Assembly: GCF_000332315.1 (NCBI RefSeq)
Contig: NZ_KB235939.1
Span: 248,279-304,578, forward strand
Source: Prochlorothrix hollandica PCC 9006 = CALU 1027
Lineage (GTDB): Bacteria > Cyanobacteriota > Cyanobacteriia > Prochlorotrichales > Prochlorotrichaceae
Length of the DNA stretch: 56,300 nucleotides
Direction: 5' to 3'
In this document: piece after piece, positions 36,557-46,490 of the stretch
Layout of the letters: every line of letters starts with the position of its first letter
Numbering within the stretch: the stretch's first letter is position 1
The notes under the pieces: model-generated
The model's input: the letters and a program-made list of their open reading frames with translations, nothing else
Database searches by the model: none
Told to the model about the DNA's origin: nothing
Translations under genes and position numbers: made by a program

Positions 36557-36700
36557 GGCTGGTATACCGTATCAATCAAGGGGGCAGTTGCAGTTATTCT
36601 AGTCAGTTAATCTGCCACTGACTAGAGGTTTCACTAATCTTTCCCGAAAGGCAGGCATTGTGTTATGGCAGTCCCGATTGCCCCAGCGGTCTAGAACATC

Positions 36701-36778
36701 GGCTATCAACTTAAGCCGGGACAGTGGGGCACAGAGCGCACTGTCCCGTTAATCTTGTCCCGCTTACAGCGATCAGCC
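36701..36778 (-). mobile_element. Family C palindromic element (78 bp)
   Basis: GGCTATCAACTTAAGCC to GCTTACAGCGATCAGCC; inner GGGACAGTGGGGCAC...GCGCACTGTCCC has lost a few bases. Flanks AGAACATC (36693-36700) and AGACCATC (36779-36786) match in 7 of 8 positions. Confidence 0.8.
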
Positions 36779-36874
36779 AGACCATCAGGATGGGGGCTGA
36801 CGCAGCTTGAGGGGTGACTTGCGATCCCTCCAGATCTAGACAGGCGTAGCTAGAACGGCAGGATAGGGGCTGAC

Positions 36875-37963
36875 TCAGCTTGATGGGGGAAACCGATCGA
36901 GGGCCAACTGCACTAAACGGTGAACCAGTTCCCCAAAGGGAACTCCCGTAGCGGCCCAGAGTTGGGGATACATGCTGGTGGCTGTGAAACCGGGTAGGGT
37001 ATTAATTTCATTGAGGACAATGCGGCCCGTGGTTTCCCCATAGAAAAAATCCACCCGTGCTAAACCGGCAGCATCCACCGCCTTAAAGGCCGCGATCGCC
37101 ATGGCCTGGATGTCTTGGGTGACCGAGGTACTGAGGGTAGAGGGAATGAGTAAATTAGCTAAGCCAGGGGTGTATTTGGTCTCATAGTCATAGAAATCCG
37201 CATCATAGGTAATTTCCCCCAGCACCGAAGCCTCCGGTTGATCGTTCCCCAAAACAGCACATTCAATCTCTCGGATTTTGGTATCGGCGGCAGCTTCCAC
37301 AATCACCCGGCGATCGTGGCGAGCGGCCAGTTCTAGGGCAGACTCCAATTCAGTCCGGCAGGTGGCCTTACCAATGCCCACGGAAGAACCCAGGTTCGCG
37401 GGTTTGACAAAGCAGGGATACCCCACCTCTATCTCTAATTGCTCAATCCCCTGGCCATAGTGACAGGAGTCGGCCCAGAGTTGACTGCCATCAATGGCTT
37501 GGTAGGCCACCTGGGGTAAGTTGGCCTGGGCAAAGGCGGTCTTCATGGCAATTTTATCCATACCCACGGCTGAACCCAGCACGGCGGATCCCACATAGGG
37601 CACCTGCATCAGACTCAGCAGCCCTTGGATGGTGCCATCTTCCCCATTGGGACCATGGAGGATGGGAAACCAAACGGTCACCTCAGCCGCATCGGGGGGA
37701 AATTGCCAGAGATTCTGGCGGTTTTGGGGATGTGCCGAGGTGGGCAATGCTGCGCCGGAGTCGAGAACCTGTTGGGCCAGGGATCCTGACTGCCAGCAGC
37801 CATCTTTTTGGATATAAAATAGCTTGAGATCATAGCGATCGCGGTTGTCCGCTTCCCCAAAAGCACGGGCCACGGCACGGGCTGAACTAATGGACACTTC
37901 ATGCTCTCCGGATCGCCCCCCGAATAGCAGCCCAACGCAGGGTTTTGTCATGCTAGATACCAT
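36875..37963 (-). CDS. ddl: D-alanine--D-alanine ligase
   Basis: Makes the D-Ala-D-Ala dipeptide that MurF (also in this window) adds to UDP-MurNAc-tripeptide. 362 residues (or 358 from the ATG at 37951), ATP-grasp fold: [18 protein letters not shown] (substrate-binding Glu/Ser), [51 protein letters not shown] and [25 protein letters not shown] is the usual metal-binding motif. Tyr in the substrate loop suggests D-Ala rather than D-Lac specificity (inference). Monocistronic. Confidence 0.97.
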   Translation of the reverse strand: MVSSMTKPCVGLLFGGRSGEHEVSISSARAVARAFGEADNRDRYDLKLFYIQKDGCWQSGSLAQQVLDSGAALPTSAHPQNRQNLWQFPPDAAEVTVWFPILHGPNGEDGTIQGLLSLMQVPYVGSAVLGSAVGMDKIAMKTAFAQANLPQVAYQAIDGSQLWADSCHYGQGIEQLEIEVGYPCFVKPANLGSSVGIGKATCRTELESALELAARHDRRVIVEAAADTKIREIECAVLGNDQPEASVLGEITYDADFYDYETKYTPGLANLLIPSTLSTSVTQDIQAMAIAAFKAVDAAGLARVDFFYGETTGRIVLNEINTLPGFTATSMYPQLWAATGVPFGELVHRLVQLALDRFPPSS

Positions 37964-38030
37964 AAGACTGATGGAACAGGAGTAGTGGGGTCTGGGGCTG
38001 ATTGACTGACAAAACGTCTGAAAGGCTGGT

Positions 38031-38181
38031 AGTTCCGTAGGTTGGGTAGAGGTACGAAACCCAACACAACCATTAAGGCTATCAACTTGAGGCTGTCAAG
38101 CTACCTAGTTCCGTAGGTAGGGTTGAGTCTTGCAAAACCCAACACAACCATTAAGGCTATCAACTTGATGCTGTCAAGCTA
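38031..38181. repeat. Family F repeat, 76-bp unit duplicated in tandem
   Basis: Two units beginning AGTTCCGTAGG, containing AAACCCAACACAACCATTAA and ending GCTGTCAAGCTAC. Related GTAGGTTGGGTAGAG inverted repeats lie at 53181 and 53276. Confidence 0.75.
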
Positions 38182-38230
38182 CAGCGACCCTCTTTTGTCA
38201 GGCAAGCAGGGTCTGGGGTTAGGGATGCCC

Positions 38231-38992
38231 CTAAGCACCAGCCACTTCCGTCAGATCCGTGAGGCGCTGGGACGTATAGCCCGTACCCCGCACGGTGATG
38301 ATCAGTTCAGGGTTGCGGGGATCGGACTCCAGTTTGGCCCGCAGCCGCGCCACATAAACATCCACCACCCGTAAATCTGCGGAACGGCGGGGGGGATAGC
38401 CCCAGAGTTCCTGCAAAATGTCAGCACGGGGAATGGTTTCCCCAGGGTTGCGGAACAACATTTCTAAGAGACTAAATTCCGTATAGGTGAGGGGGACCCG
38501 TTTACCTTCCCGGAAGACTTGGCGACGGTTGGTGTCAATTTCAACGCAACCCACTTGAATAATGCCCTGGGGCACGACGGTGGCCACGTGGTTATCGTCC
38601 ACACGGCGGAGGATGGTATTAATGCGGGCTTCCAGTTCCTTGGGGGAAAAGGGCTTGGCCAAGTAATCATCCGCCCCCAGGTCTAGGCCGGTGATGCGAT
38701 CGGCAATGGTACTCAAGGCCGATAACATAATAATGGGCACATCGGACTCTTGGCGCAGTTTGCGGCAAACCCCGTACCCATCTAGTTTAGGCAGCATAAT
38801 ATCTAACACGATCAGGCTGGGTTCCTCCCGCTGGAAGACATCCAGGGCTTCTTCGCCATCGGAAGCCACCACAACGTCATAGCCTGCCATGGTAAGGCGA
38901 GTGGTCAAGATGCGACGGACAGCCGCCTCATCGTCTACAACAAGAATCTTTGCCCGGTAGGCAGTCTCACCTTTAGATTGATAGCTAGCCAT
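38231..38992 (-). CDS. rpaB: RpaB/Ycf27-type OmpR response regulator
   Basis: 253 residues from the ATG at 38992 (an in-frame TTG precedes it). Receiver with D20-D21, phospho-acceptor D64 in LIVLDIMLPKLDGYGVC, and TIADRITGLDLGADDYLAKPFSPKELEARI, which matches RpaB. The winged helix contains IPRADILQELWGYPP and LRVVDVYVARLRAKLESDPRNPELI. RpaB is the essential high-light and photosystem gene regulator in cyanobacteria, usually paired with the kinase Hik33/NblS, which is not in the window. A paralogue of RpaB cannot be excluded. Confidence 0.8.
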   Translation of the reverse strand: MASYQSKGETAYRAKILVVDDEAAVRRILTTRLTMAGYDVVVASDGEEALDVFQREEPSLIVLDIMLPKLDGYGVCRKLRQESDVPIIMLSALSTIADRITGLDLGADDYLAKPFSPKELEARINTILRRVDDNHVATVVPQGIIQVGCVEIDTNRRQVFREGKRVPLTYTEFSLLEMLFRNPGETIPRADILQELWGYPPRRSADLRVVDVYVARLRAKLESDPRNPELIITVRGTGYTSQRLTDLTEVAGA

Positions 38993-39161
38993 CGGCAACC
39001 GGCAGTTTTAGTAATAAAAGTTTTTATCTGTATCTAATCGTAACAATATCAGACTCTCAGGGCGGCACGCAAACCTTGCCTGAGGAAGTTCAGCTTTTGG
39101 CAGACCGTCCCAGCCCTAGACGATGGCAGGGGGACGATCGCCACCACTCCCATCCGAGAGA

Positions 39162-40154
39162 TTACGGAGGGGGAACTAGATCGATTTCAAAGAGATGGGT
39201 CCAGAGCTTGCCGGTGACAAAGAGACGATCGCCCTCGGCATCATAGGCAATCCCATTGAGCACCGCGTCGGGGTTGTCCTGAACCGCTGGCTCCAGCCCC
39301 GCCAGGTTGACCCACGCCACAACCTGACCCGTTTGGGGATCAATGCGAGCAATGCGGTGATCCAGCCAGATATTGGCCCAAATTTCCCCTTTGATGTATT
39401 CCAACTCATTGAGGCGAGGGATGGGGGTGGTGCCCTCCCGCACTGGGATCTGGCCCAGGACTTGAAAGGTTTCGGGATCTAAAACGGACAGGCGATCGCT
39501 GCCGTCACTGAGAATCAGGCGCTGGCCATCGTGGGTCAGTCCCCAGCCTTCCGTGGGATAGGTGAAGGTTTGCAGCAGGGTGAAGGTGGCGCGATCGTAA
39601 ACAAAGCCAATGCGCGATCGCCAGGTGAGCTGGATCAGGCGATCCTGCCACAGGGTCAGCCCCTCCCCAAAATAGCGTTGCTCCAAATTGTGCTGCTGCT
39701 GCACGTTCCCCGTCTCCAAGTCCACCGCCCGCAGGGAAGACCGCCCCCACAACCCCGTTCCTTCATAAAGCCTGCCGTCGTGGAACAGCAACCCCTGGGT
39801 AAAGGCTTGGGGATCGTGGGGATAGGTGTTGAGGACGCGATAACCGTAAACGGGGACAGGGCCGGGGTTTGGATCCAGGTCTGGATCAGGGTCTGGATCA
39901 GGGTTTGGATCAGGGTTTGGATCTGCGATCGTGGTGGGTTTGGCGGCAGCACCAGACTGTAGGCTAGGGGCAGGAGCAGCAGTATTGTCCACAGGCAGGG
40001 ATGACGGGGAAATGGGAACGGGAGCTGCGACACAGGCACTGGTCATCGTCCACAGGCCCACCACAGCGACGGTGTGCCATAAGGAAGGCCAGCGGGCGGG
40101 CGATCGTCGCTGTTTACCCAACTCTGCCCCACAGTCTCCCTGTTCAAGCACCAT
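39162..40154 (-). CDS. Glutaminyl-peptide cyclotransferase (plant-type, Glu_cyclase_2)
   Basis: 330 residues. Exported: a basic start, hydrophobic stretch SLWHTVAVVGLWTMTSAC (about 25-43, maybe a lipoprotein signal ending at Cys). A low-complexity linker follows (DPNPDPNPDPDPDPDLDPNPG), coded by a 12-bp tandem repeat. A five-blade propeller domain begins at about 105 (VYGYRVLNTYPHDPQAFTQGLLFHDGRLYEGTGLWGRSSL..., GEGLTLWQDRLIQLTW, LNELEYIKGEIWANIW, VLNGIAYDAEGDRLFVTGKLW). The family converts N-terminal Gln to pyroglutamate. The start codon lies within a 14-bp tandem repeat and no SD is visible. Confidence 0.88.
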   Translation of the reverse strand: MVLEQGDCGAELGKQRRSPARWPSLWHTVAVVGLWTMTSACVAAPVPISPSSLPVDNTAAPAPSLQSGAAAKPTTIADPNPDPNPDPDPDPDLDPNPGPVPVYGYRVLNTYPHDPQAFTQGLLFHDGRLYEGTGLWGRSSLRAVDLETGNVQQQHNLEQRYFGEGLTLWQDRLIQLTWRSRIGFVYDRATFTLLQTFTYPTEGWGLTHDGQRLILSDGSDRLSVLDPETFQVLGQIPVREGTTPIPRLNELEYIKGEIWANIWLDHRIARIDPQTGQVVAWVNLAGLEPAVQDNPDAVLNGIAYDAEGDRLFVTGKLWTHLFEIDLVPPP

Positions 40155-40222
40155 ATTCAAGCACCATATTCAAGCACCATATTCAAGCACCATATTCAAA
40201 CACCATATTCAAACACCATATT
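40142..40222. repeat. Minisatellite, 14-bp unit, about 6 copies
   Basis: TTCAAGCACCATAT units, changing to TTCAAACACCATAT. Each contains an ATG on the minus strand, and the first one supplies the start of the glutaminyl cyclase gene. The array meets the left end of a family A element. Confidence 0.9.
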
Positions 40223-40226
40223 TTTG

Positions 40227-40507
40227 GTAACTATTCAGGGGGGGACGAAGTTAGTAGGGTTTCAGCCCGACGATCGCCGGTCAGGACCGGATCAACGGGA
40301 TGCATTTCACCTTGGAACCATCGACCTCGGGTAGGGTTCTTGCCCCCGTGCCGACCCTCTTGGCGACCCACAGCCAGGGCAACCACGGGGGGATTGCCCC
40401 TACCCAAATCGGTGAACCCCCCCAGTGAAATGGACCCTCTCAAATCGCCTAAGGTCTGTTGTCTAGAGCCTGAAACCCTCATTCTCCTGTGGACCCCTGA
40501 ATAATTA
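40227..40507 (+). mobile_element. Family A element, full length
   Basis: GTAACTATTCAGGGGG to CCCCTGAATAATTA with the shared internal blocks. No clean target duplication (the left flank is the minisatellite). An open frame of about 83 codons on the minus strand covers most of it, but the same frame is broken in other copies. Confidence 0.88.
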
Positions 40508-40576
40508 CGTTTATTTTTCCTGTTCTACTTAACTCCTGCACAAAGGCACCGGATTGACCCTTACAATTTCCGTTGT

Positions 40577-41167
40577 CTACAATTCCCGTCGTCCTTCCAA
40601 AGCCCGCGCCAAGGTCACCTCATCGGCGTATTCCAAATCCCCCCCCATGGGCAACCCAAAGGCAATGCGAGTCACCTTGGTGAAGGGTTTCAGCAACTGA
40701 CCCACATAGAGGGTTGTGGTTTCCCCCTCAACGCTGGGATTAATGGCCAGAATGACCTCTGTAATCGTTCCCTGGGCAACCCGACGCACCAGGGGCTGAA
40801 TGTGTAATTGCTCCGGGCCAATGCCATCCATGGGGGACACCAGACCCCCCAGGACATGGTACTGACCCCGATATTCACGGGTTTTTTCCAGAGCAATGAC
40901 ATCGCGGGAGTCGGCCACCACACAAATTACCTGGGGATCGCGACTGAGGGATCGACAAATATCACACACCGGGTCAGCGGAGAGATGGAAACACACGGAA
41001 CAGTGACCCACCTGTTGCTTGGCTTCCACCAACACTTGGGCGAGGGTTTGAACCTCTGCTTCAGGACGACTGAGAATGTGTAAGGCCAAACGTTGGGCTG
41101 TTTTGGAACCGACACCGGGCAGTCGTTGCAGTTCTTCGATCAAACGGGCGAGGGGGCGAGTATAAAC
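40577..41167 (-). CDS. recR: Recombination protein RecR; start codon anomalous
   Basis: About 196 residues: helix-hairpin-helix region ([31 protein letters not shown]), C4 zinc finger (CSVC...CDIC), Toprim domain ([14 protein letters not shown]...[21 protein letters not shown]). RecR with RecO/RecF loads RecA at gaps. In the family the protein begins MYTRPLARL or similar. Here the codon at that place is GTT (41165-41167), preceded by a perfect AAGGAG nine bases upstream. The only in-frame upstream start, a TTG at 41248, would add 27 residues coded by a tandem repeat. The TTG codon at Leu9 (41141-41143) is the first downstream alternative. Confidence 0.9.
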   Translation of the reverse strand, partial: VYTRPLARLIEELQRLPGVGSKTAQRLALHILSRPEAEVQTLAQVLVEAKQQVGHCSVCFHLSADPVCDICRSLSRDPQVICVVADSRDVIALEKTREYRGQYHVLGGLVSPMDGIGPEQLHIQPLVRRVAQGTITEVILAINPSVEGETTTLYVGQLLKPFTKVTRIAFGLPMGGDLEYADEVTLARALEGRREL

Positions 41168-41182
41168 GGGTCTAGGCTCCTT

Positions 41183-41241
41183 AACGGAGGGGTAACGGAA
41201 GGGTAACGGAGGGGTGACGGAAGGGTAACGGAAGGGTAACG
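41183..41241. repeat. Minisatellite, 11-bp unit x5
   Basis: GGTAACGGAAG / GGTAACGGAGG units immediately upstream of the recR ribosome-binding site. They stay open in the recR frame and would code PFRYPSV repeats if translated. Confidence 0.85.
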
Positions 41242-41331
41242 AGAACAAAGGAATAAGTTACCTAAACCCCGCCCCCCTGAATGATGGAGAGTGGGTTAGC
41301 GAGGGGCTACAAAGGAAGTGTCAAACCCCCG

Positions 41332-41919
41332 TTAACCCAGGAAATGTTGCTCAACGGGGGAAAACGTTGTCGCACAGGCTATTTCCAGGGATTGGTTCTG
41401 GTTCTGAAGCACCATGGTGGTGGAGTCGTTGGTTTGAAACCCAATGTGCTCATAAAACCGTTGCTTATGGGAGGTCATCAGATAAACCCGCTCCACCCGG
41501 TTGACATAGGGATGGCTGAGGATAGTTTGCACGAGTTTGCGGCCAATGCCTCCCCCCCGCAGATCGGGATGGACCACCACATCCCAAATGGTGGCCCGGT
41601 AAGCCCCATCGGAGGTGGCGCGACTGAAACCCACGAGGCGATCGCCCGCGTGGGCACTGACCACGGGATTGCTGTGGGCCAAGGCAACCCGCAAATCCTC
41701 CAGGTGACGATCGCCCGCCCAATGGGCCGTGAGGGTAAACAAATCCCGTAACTGTTGGAGATCCAGGGCCGGTTCTAGGCTGGGCAAGTAGTCCCATTGC
41801 AGACGGGGATCCACAGGCGCTGCAACGGGGGCAGGGGCATCACACCAACGGGGCTGGTGAATTTTGAGATAAACGTGGCTACAGTCCATAGAATCGTTAT
41901 TAACGGTCAAAAAGAGCAT
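41332..41919 (-). CDS. GNAT family N-acetyltransferase
   Basis: 195 residues. Acetyl-CoA binding motif A is VVVHPDLRGGGIGRKLVQTILSHP (R/Q-x-x-G-x-G/A), preceded by LVGFSRATSDGAYRATIWD and followed by VYLMTSHKQRFYEHIGFQ. The GFSRATSDxxxxATIWDVVVHPD block resembles the plastid/cyanobacterial GNAT group that includes Ycf52 and the NSI acetylase that modifies photosynthetic proteins. The acceptor here is unknown. Start uncertain: GTG 41922, ATG 41919 or ATG 41889. Confidence 0.88.
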   Translation of the reverse strand: MLFLTVNNDSMDCSHVYLKIHQPRWCDAPAPVAAPVDPRLQWDYLPSLEPALDLQQLRDLFTLTAHWAGDRHLEDLRVALAHSNPVVSAHAGDRLVGFSRATSDGAYRATIWDVVVHPDLRGGGIGRKLVQTILSHPYVNRVERVYLMTSHKQRFYEHIGFQTNDSTTMVLQNQNQSLEIACATTFSPVEQHFLG

Positions 41920-42082
41920 CACTGTCTTTCTTCAGCCCATTTGTATCGATGTTCTCTACCTAGGCCATCCAGACGATCGTGATTTTAACCCAGGATTTCC
42001 CTGGTCAAGTCTGGATTCTTGGACAAATAGGCTGAGGGCCACCAGAGCGGCTAACCCTTAACGGTGACGGGAGATCGGGCCA

Positions 42083-42667
42083 TTAATTAGACACTTCCAA
42101 TAGCTCAATCACCCGTCCTTCCAGATCCTTAATCAGAAAATTCAACGGCTTCTCACGGCGGATTTTATGTTTGGCTCCTCGGGTCTGCACCCGCAGCAGC
42201 AGCAGTTCGAGACAGTCACGATCGAAACAAACATGGCGCTGGCGATCGTTATGGCCCAAACTAGCCCCTGGAATCACATGGAGTTGAGTATTCTTTTTCA
42301 GTTGATACCACAGGCCGTCGATGGTACTGGAGCGGCTGGCGGTGGCCGTCGATCCCAGATCAGCCGTGGAAAAATACAGGGGATCCGTGGTCATGCCCCC
42401 ACCCCCCAGGGTCTGCTCGTAGTTGTAATAGTAGTGCAGGGGAACATCAGCCACGGGCAGATTGAGAATCCCTTCATAGAGGGATTGGGCAATGGTCAAG
42501 TCCGACACCATCACCGTATGCACTTTGGGGGCACTGGTCAGGAACATCCACATAGCTCCTGCATAGGCCACCAACAACAGCACCATAATGCCCTGGGTTG
42601 AGAAGAGTCCGTCCAGGGGTACAACGGCCAGGGGAATCGGGGGGGTGGAAAAGAGGTTGACAAACAT
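42083..42667 (-). CDS. Membrane-anchored VOC/glyoxalase-like protein
   Basis: 194 residues. One N-terminal membrane helix (IMVLLLVAYAGAMWMFLTSA, about 27-46), then a domain starting KVHTVMVSDLTIAQSLYEGILNLPVADVPLHYYYNYE that resembles the vicinal-oxygen-chelate fold. It continues QLKKNTQLHVIPGASLGHNDRQRHVCFDRDCLELLL and ends EKPLNFLIKDLEGRVIELLEV, as in glyoxalase-like proteins. The fold's usual metal ligands may be H (in HVIPG/RHVCF) and E (RVIELLEV), but this is inferred. Substrate unknown; probably cyanobacterium-specific. Confidence 0.65.
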   Translation of the reverse strand: MFVNLFSTPPIPLAVVPLDGLFSTQGIMVLLLVAYAGAMWMFLTSAPKVHTVMVSDLTIAQSLYEGILNLPVADVPLHYYYNYEQTLGGGGMTTDPLYFSTADLGSTATASRSSTIDGLWYQLKKNTQLHVIPGASLGHNDRQRHVCFDRDCLELLLLRVQTRGAKHKIRREKPLNFLIKDLEGRVIELLEVSN

Positions 42668-42694
42668 GGATCGGTGGGAATGGGTTCTTAGGGG

Positions 42695-42823
42695 ATTTGC
42701 AGCGAGTACTTTGCAGCGACTACTTTTTCAGCGAGTACTTTGCAGCGACTACTTTTTCAGCGAGTACTTTGCAGCGACTACTTTGCAGCGACTACTTTGC
42801 AGCGACTACTTTGCAGCGACTAC
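42695..42823. repeat. Minisatellite, 15-bp unit, about 8 copies
   Basis: TTTGCAGCGACTACT with a longer variant (TTTTTCAGCGAGTAC). It leads straight into a family B element, whose TA target is the end of an ACTACTA unit. Confidence 0.9.
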
Positions 42824-42925
42824 TACAGCAGTCCTAAATGGGTCGTGTGGTGTGCCCCCTCCGGGGGCACACCACACCAAGGGTTTCAGCCATGAGATCT
42901 TTACAACTGGTTTAGGGTTGCTGTA
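42824..42925 (+). mobile_element. Family B element (102 bp)
   Basis: TACAGCAGTCCTAAAT to TTTAGGGTTGCTGTA with GTGGTGTGCCCCC-TCC-GGGGGCACACCACAC. The remaining 430 bp to dnaK hold its leader. I see no CIRCE element (TTAGCACTC...GAGTGCTAA) there. Confidence 0.9.
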
Positions 42926-43362
42926 ACGAGGATGGCAATAGTCATCATTATTATGCACCAGACTTTATGCCCTAGTCTTGCCCCCTCTCGGCTAGACAGC
43001 AGGGTTGGCCCGCCTCCACCTTAACCTGGAAACTTCCCCACAGAACCCCTCAAAACGCCTGAAACCGTTACCCCAAAAGCCTCATTAGCCTTAGGGGATC
43101 GGGTTATTCTCACCACCCCCACTTCCCCAGTTCGGTAAATACCCCCTTTTAAAACCACTCCCACGGCGGGATCATAGCGCAAACTATATAGTCAGTGAGC
43201 CTCAGTCGCACGGGTTATCGTTTCGGTAACTTTCCCGGAGTGTGATGGGTCAAACACCTGTTTCCAGACATGGGGGTATGGATAAGCCGCGATCGTGGTC
43301 TCCCTCTTCAACCCATGGGAAACAAGTTCATAGGATGAGTTGAATGGAGCCAAAGCACTGCC

Positions 43363-45288
43363 ATGGGAAAAGTAGTTGGAATTGACCTCGGAACCACAAA
43401 CTCTTGTGTTGCCGTGATGGAAGGGGGAAAACCCACAGTCATCGCCAACGCAGAGGGCTTTCGTACTACTCCCTCCGTTGTGGCCTTTGACCCAAAAAGC
43501 AAAGAGCGCCGCGTGGGGCAAATTGCCAAACGGCAATCGGTTATGAACCCGGAGAACACCTTTTATTCCGTTAAACGCTTCATCGGGCGACGCTATGATG
43601 AAGTGGGAATGGAATCCACCGAGGTGTCCTACAAAGTTTTAAATGTGGGCAACAATGTACGCCTCGACTGCTCTGCGGAAGGCAAGCAGTTTGCCCCCGA
43701 AGAAATTTCGGCCCAGGTGCTGCGGAAGCTGGCCGACGATGCCAGCAAATACCTGGGTCAACCCGTTACTCAGGCTGTGATTACAGTTCCAGCCTACTTT
43801 AACGACTCCCAGCGCCAAGCCACCAAAGACGCAGGTAAAATTGCTGGTTTGGAAGTGCTGCGGATCATCAACGAACCCACGGCTGCTTCCCTAGCCTATG
43901 GCTTGGACAAGAAGAGTAACGAAACCATTCTGGTGTTTGACCTAGGGGGCGGTACTTTTGATGTGTCTGTCCTGGAAGTGGGGGAGGGAGTCTTTGAGGT
44001 GCTATCCACCTATGGGGATACCCACCTTGGGGGAGATGATTTTGATAAAAAGATCGTCGATTACCTCGCGGACACCTTTAAGGGCAATGAAGGCATTGAT
44101 CTCCGCAAAGACCGTCAAGCCCTCCAGCGCCTGACGGAAGCAGCGGAAAAAGCCAAAATCGAACTATCCAGCGTGACCCAGGCAGAAATCAACCTGCCCT
44201 TCATTACGGCAACCCAGGATGGGCCGAAGCACTTGGATGTGACCTTAACCCGTCCCCAGTTTGAAGAACTGTGTGCTGATTTGATCGATCGCTGCCGCAT
44301 CCCCGTGGAACAAGCCCTGAAGGATGCCAAACTCACCAAGAGTGATGTGGACGAGGTGGTGCTGGTGGGGGGATCAACCCGGATCCCCGCCATTAAGGGA
44401 CTGGTGAAAAAGGTTCTGAACAAAGAACCCAACGAAACGGTCAACCCGGATGAAGTGGTGGCCGTGGGTGCCGCGATCCAGGCTGGGGTCTTGGCTGGGG
44501 AAGTGAAGGATATTCTGCTACTGGATGTCACCCCGCTGTCCTTGGGTGTGGAAACCCTAGGGGGAGTGATGACCAAGTTGATCCCCCGCAACACCACGAT
44601 TCCCACCAAAAAATCGGAAGTGTTTTCCACCGCCGTTGATGGTCAAACCAATGTGGAAATTCACATCCTCCAAGGGGAACGGGAATTTTCTAAGGATAAC
44701 AAGAGCCTAGGAACCTTCCGTTTAGACGGAATTCCCCCAGCCCAGCGGGGTGTGCCTCAAATTGAGGTAATCTTTGACATTGATGCCAACGGCATCCTCA
44801 ATGTCACCGCCAAGGACAAGGGCACGGGTAAAGAACAGTCCATTTCGATCACGGGCGCTTCCACCCTGTCGGATGATGAAGTCAGCCGCATGGTTAACGA
44901 CGCAGAAGTTAATGCTGGCGTTGATAAGGAGCGCCGGGAACAAATCGAGACCAAGAACCAGGCTGATTCTTTGGTGTATCAAACCGAGAAGCAACTGGAA
45001 GAGTTGGGGGATAAGGTTCCCGCTGAGGCCAAGACTAAAATCAATGGTCTGACCCAGGATCTCAAGGATGCGGTGGCCAAGGAAGACTACGAGAAAATGA
45101 AGTCCTTGGTGTCGGAACTGCAACAGGCGCTCTACAGTGTCGGCAGCGCCGTTTACCAGCAGGAAGCGGCTGCGGCAGGGGGTGATCCTACGGCTGCGGG
45201 TGCGCCTCCGACGGGGGATGCCCCCACGGGTGGATCCAGCGGTGGCGATGATGATGTGATTGATGCGGAGTTTTCAGAAACGAAGTAA
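43363..45288 (+). CDS. dnaK: Hsp70 chaperone DnaK
   Basis: 641 residues. ATPase domain ([64 protein letters not shown]), interdomain linker [18 protein letters not shown], peptide-binding domain and helical lid, ending in a Gly-rich tail [13 protein letters not shown]. This resembles the main housekeeping DnaK (DnaK2 type) of cyanobacteria. dnaJ and grpE are not adjacent, and no CIRCE is seen upstream. Start ATG 43363 is set by the conserved [10 protein letters not shown]. Confidence 0.98.
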   Translation: MGKVVGIDLGTTNSCVAVMEGGKPTVIANAEGFRTTPSVVAFDPKSKERRVGQIAKRQSVMNPENTFYSVKRFIGRRYDEVGMESTEVSYKVLNVGNNVRLDCSAEGKQFAPEEISAQVLRKLADDASKYLGQPVTQAVITVPAYFNDSQRQATKDAGKIAGLEVLRIINEPTAASLAYGLDKKSNETILVFDLGGGTFDVSVLEVGEGVFEVLSTYGDTHLGGDDFDKKIVDYLADTFKGNEGIDLRKDRQALQRLTEAAEKAKIELSSVTQAEINLPFITATQDGPKHLDVTLTRPQFEELCADLIDRCRIPVEQALKDAKLTKSDVDEVVLVGGSTRIPAIKGLVKKVLNKEPNETVNPDEVVAVGAAIQAGVLAGEVKDILLLDVTPLSLGVETLGGVMTKLIPRNTTIPTKKSEVFSTAVDGQTNVEIHILQGEREFSKDNKSLGTFRLDGIPPAQRGVPQIEVIFDIDANGILNVTAKDKGTGKEQSISITGASTLSDDEVSRMVNDAEVNAGVDKERREQIETKNQADSLVYQTEKQLEELGDKVPAEAKTKINGLTQDLKDAVAKEDYEKMKSLVSELQQALYSVGSAVYQQEAAAAGGDPTAAGAPPTGDAPTGGSSGGDDDVIDAEFSETK

Positions 45289-45487
45289 CTCCCCTGGGAG
45301 CAGTGGTTAGGGATTCGATGTTCTAACGGCTTCTCCGCCCCGTCGGGGGTCTCCCCGGAGTATTCCTACTCTGGGCTGATGCCCGAACCCTGTTCTCCAT
45401 TCAACCCTATGGCCACGGCTATGAGAGAGGTTAGGTTAATGCCTGATCGCGATCGTGACCGTGGCTTTTTGGTGCGGGTAGCTTTTT

Positions 45488-45561
45488 GGGGTGAGTGAAG
45501 TTGTGGGATGAGTGACGTTGTGGGGTGAGTGACGTTTTGGGGTGAGTGACGTTGTGGGGTT
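45488..45561. repeat. Minisatellite, 18-bp unit x4, joined to a family C relic
   Basis: GGGTGAGTGACGTTGTGG-type units. From 45560 to about 45600 a decayed family C left end follows (TTTCCGCTGAAAGCGAGACAAGACTAAAGGGAC). Confidence 0.75.
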
Positions 45562-45645
45562 TCCGCTGAAAGCGAGACAAGACTAAAGGGACTCCCCACC
45601 TTCGGCGGGAAATCCCCATCATAAACTGCTATATGGCGCAGTAAC

Positions 45646-46041
45646 TTAAGCAAATTGCTGTAATTCGGCTTCCAGCATGAGGACTAGTTTTTCATTCCCT
45701 TTAGCGCGGGCAGCCATCAAACGTTGCTCAACACTGCGGCGAATACTGGCCAGATGGACTTGTTCAATGCCCTGAAGCTGCTGCTGGCGCACCTGAAAGG
45801 CGGCGGGCATTTGCTGAAGCGTGGGTTGGGGGATCACCACCTGGGAATCCACAGGACTACCATCGGTGTGATACTCAACCCCTCGGTAACAGAGGTTAAA
45901 CACGGGCTGGAGGACAGGAATAGCGAGAGGACGGCGGTAGGTGTAGACAGCGCCTCGATATTGGACCCGTAGCTTACTGTCGGTCATCGTAACGTTGGGA
46001 ACGTCTTTGACATAGGGAATACCACGATAGCTTAAGTTCAT
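45646..46041 (-). CDS. DUF4278 protein with three YRG repeats
   Basis: 131 residues. Three copies of the LxYRGxxY motif (NLSYRGIPY, VQYRGAVYTYRRP, LCYRGVEYHTDG) are characteristic of DUF4278 (PF14105), a small cyanobacterial family of unknown function. The C-terminal half is helical with Gln/Arg (VRQQQLQGIEQVHLASIRRSVEQRLMAARAKGN). I start at MNLSYRGIPY (46041); an upstream open frame to 46110 is unsupported. No signal peptide. Confidence 0.8.
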   Translation of the reverse strand: MNLSYRGIPYVKDVPNVTMTDSKLRVQYRGAVYTYRRPLAIPVLQPVFNLCYRGVEYHTDGSPVDSQVVIPQPTLQQMPAAFQVRQQQLQGIEQVHLASIRRSVEQRLMAARAKGNEKLVLMLEAELQQFA

Positions 46042-46110
46042 GATGTTAAAACTCCATAGGTTACGGTCGATCGGGTGCAGATAGCCTGGGCCGGAGTCAT
46101 TCTTCACCAC

Positions 46111-46382
46111 TCTTGAATCCTATTGTGGAGTTGGAGGGAATGACTTGAGGTTTCATCTGGCTCTAGGGATGGAGGCTAAGAGCAGAGGATCAACCCAAAG
46201 TTTCTGTATCTGTTTTTACCATTCTGCACCATATTCCACCTTATGTTAGGAAACATTCATATTTTTTAAAGTGCAAGATTCATATTTGTTCAAGTGCGTT
46301 GTTTCTCTCCTCGGCCTTAGCCTTGCCTTAAACAGCAACATAGCCTGTTCTTAAACTTCACCCTTTAGGGTGGGGAGGTCCT
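46111..46382. other. AT-rich intergenic region
   Basis: Divergent promoter region between the DUF4278 gene and the next rightward gene, more AT-rich than its flanks. No repeat family or gene seen. Confidence 0.45.
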
Positions 46383-46418
46383 GTGATCGGTAATGGCAGC
46401 ACAATGGTTCAAAAACAA

Positions 46419-46458
46419 GGGTCAGACAACCAGGGTCAGACAACCAGGGTCAGACACC
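46419..46458. repeat. Minisatellite, 15-bp unit x2.7
   Basis: GGGTCAGACAACCAG units. They lie within the open frame upstream of the next gene and argue against the far-upstream GTG start at 46383. Confidence 0.8.
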
Positions 46459-46490
46459 TGAAGGCAAGACTAGGGCAGGATTGGAGGAGA

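Noticed and set aside
40231..40482. 83-codon frame with recurring GRGNPPVV...GRQEGRHGG sequence, found in several places
   Set aside because: It is the interior of the family A element. The frame is broken or truncated in other copies, and there is no ribosome-binding site.
42926..43362. Search for a CIRCE/HrcA site upstream of dnaK
   Set aside because: No TTAGCACTC-N9-GAGTGCTAA-like inverted repeat is present.
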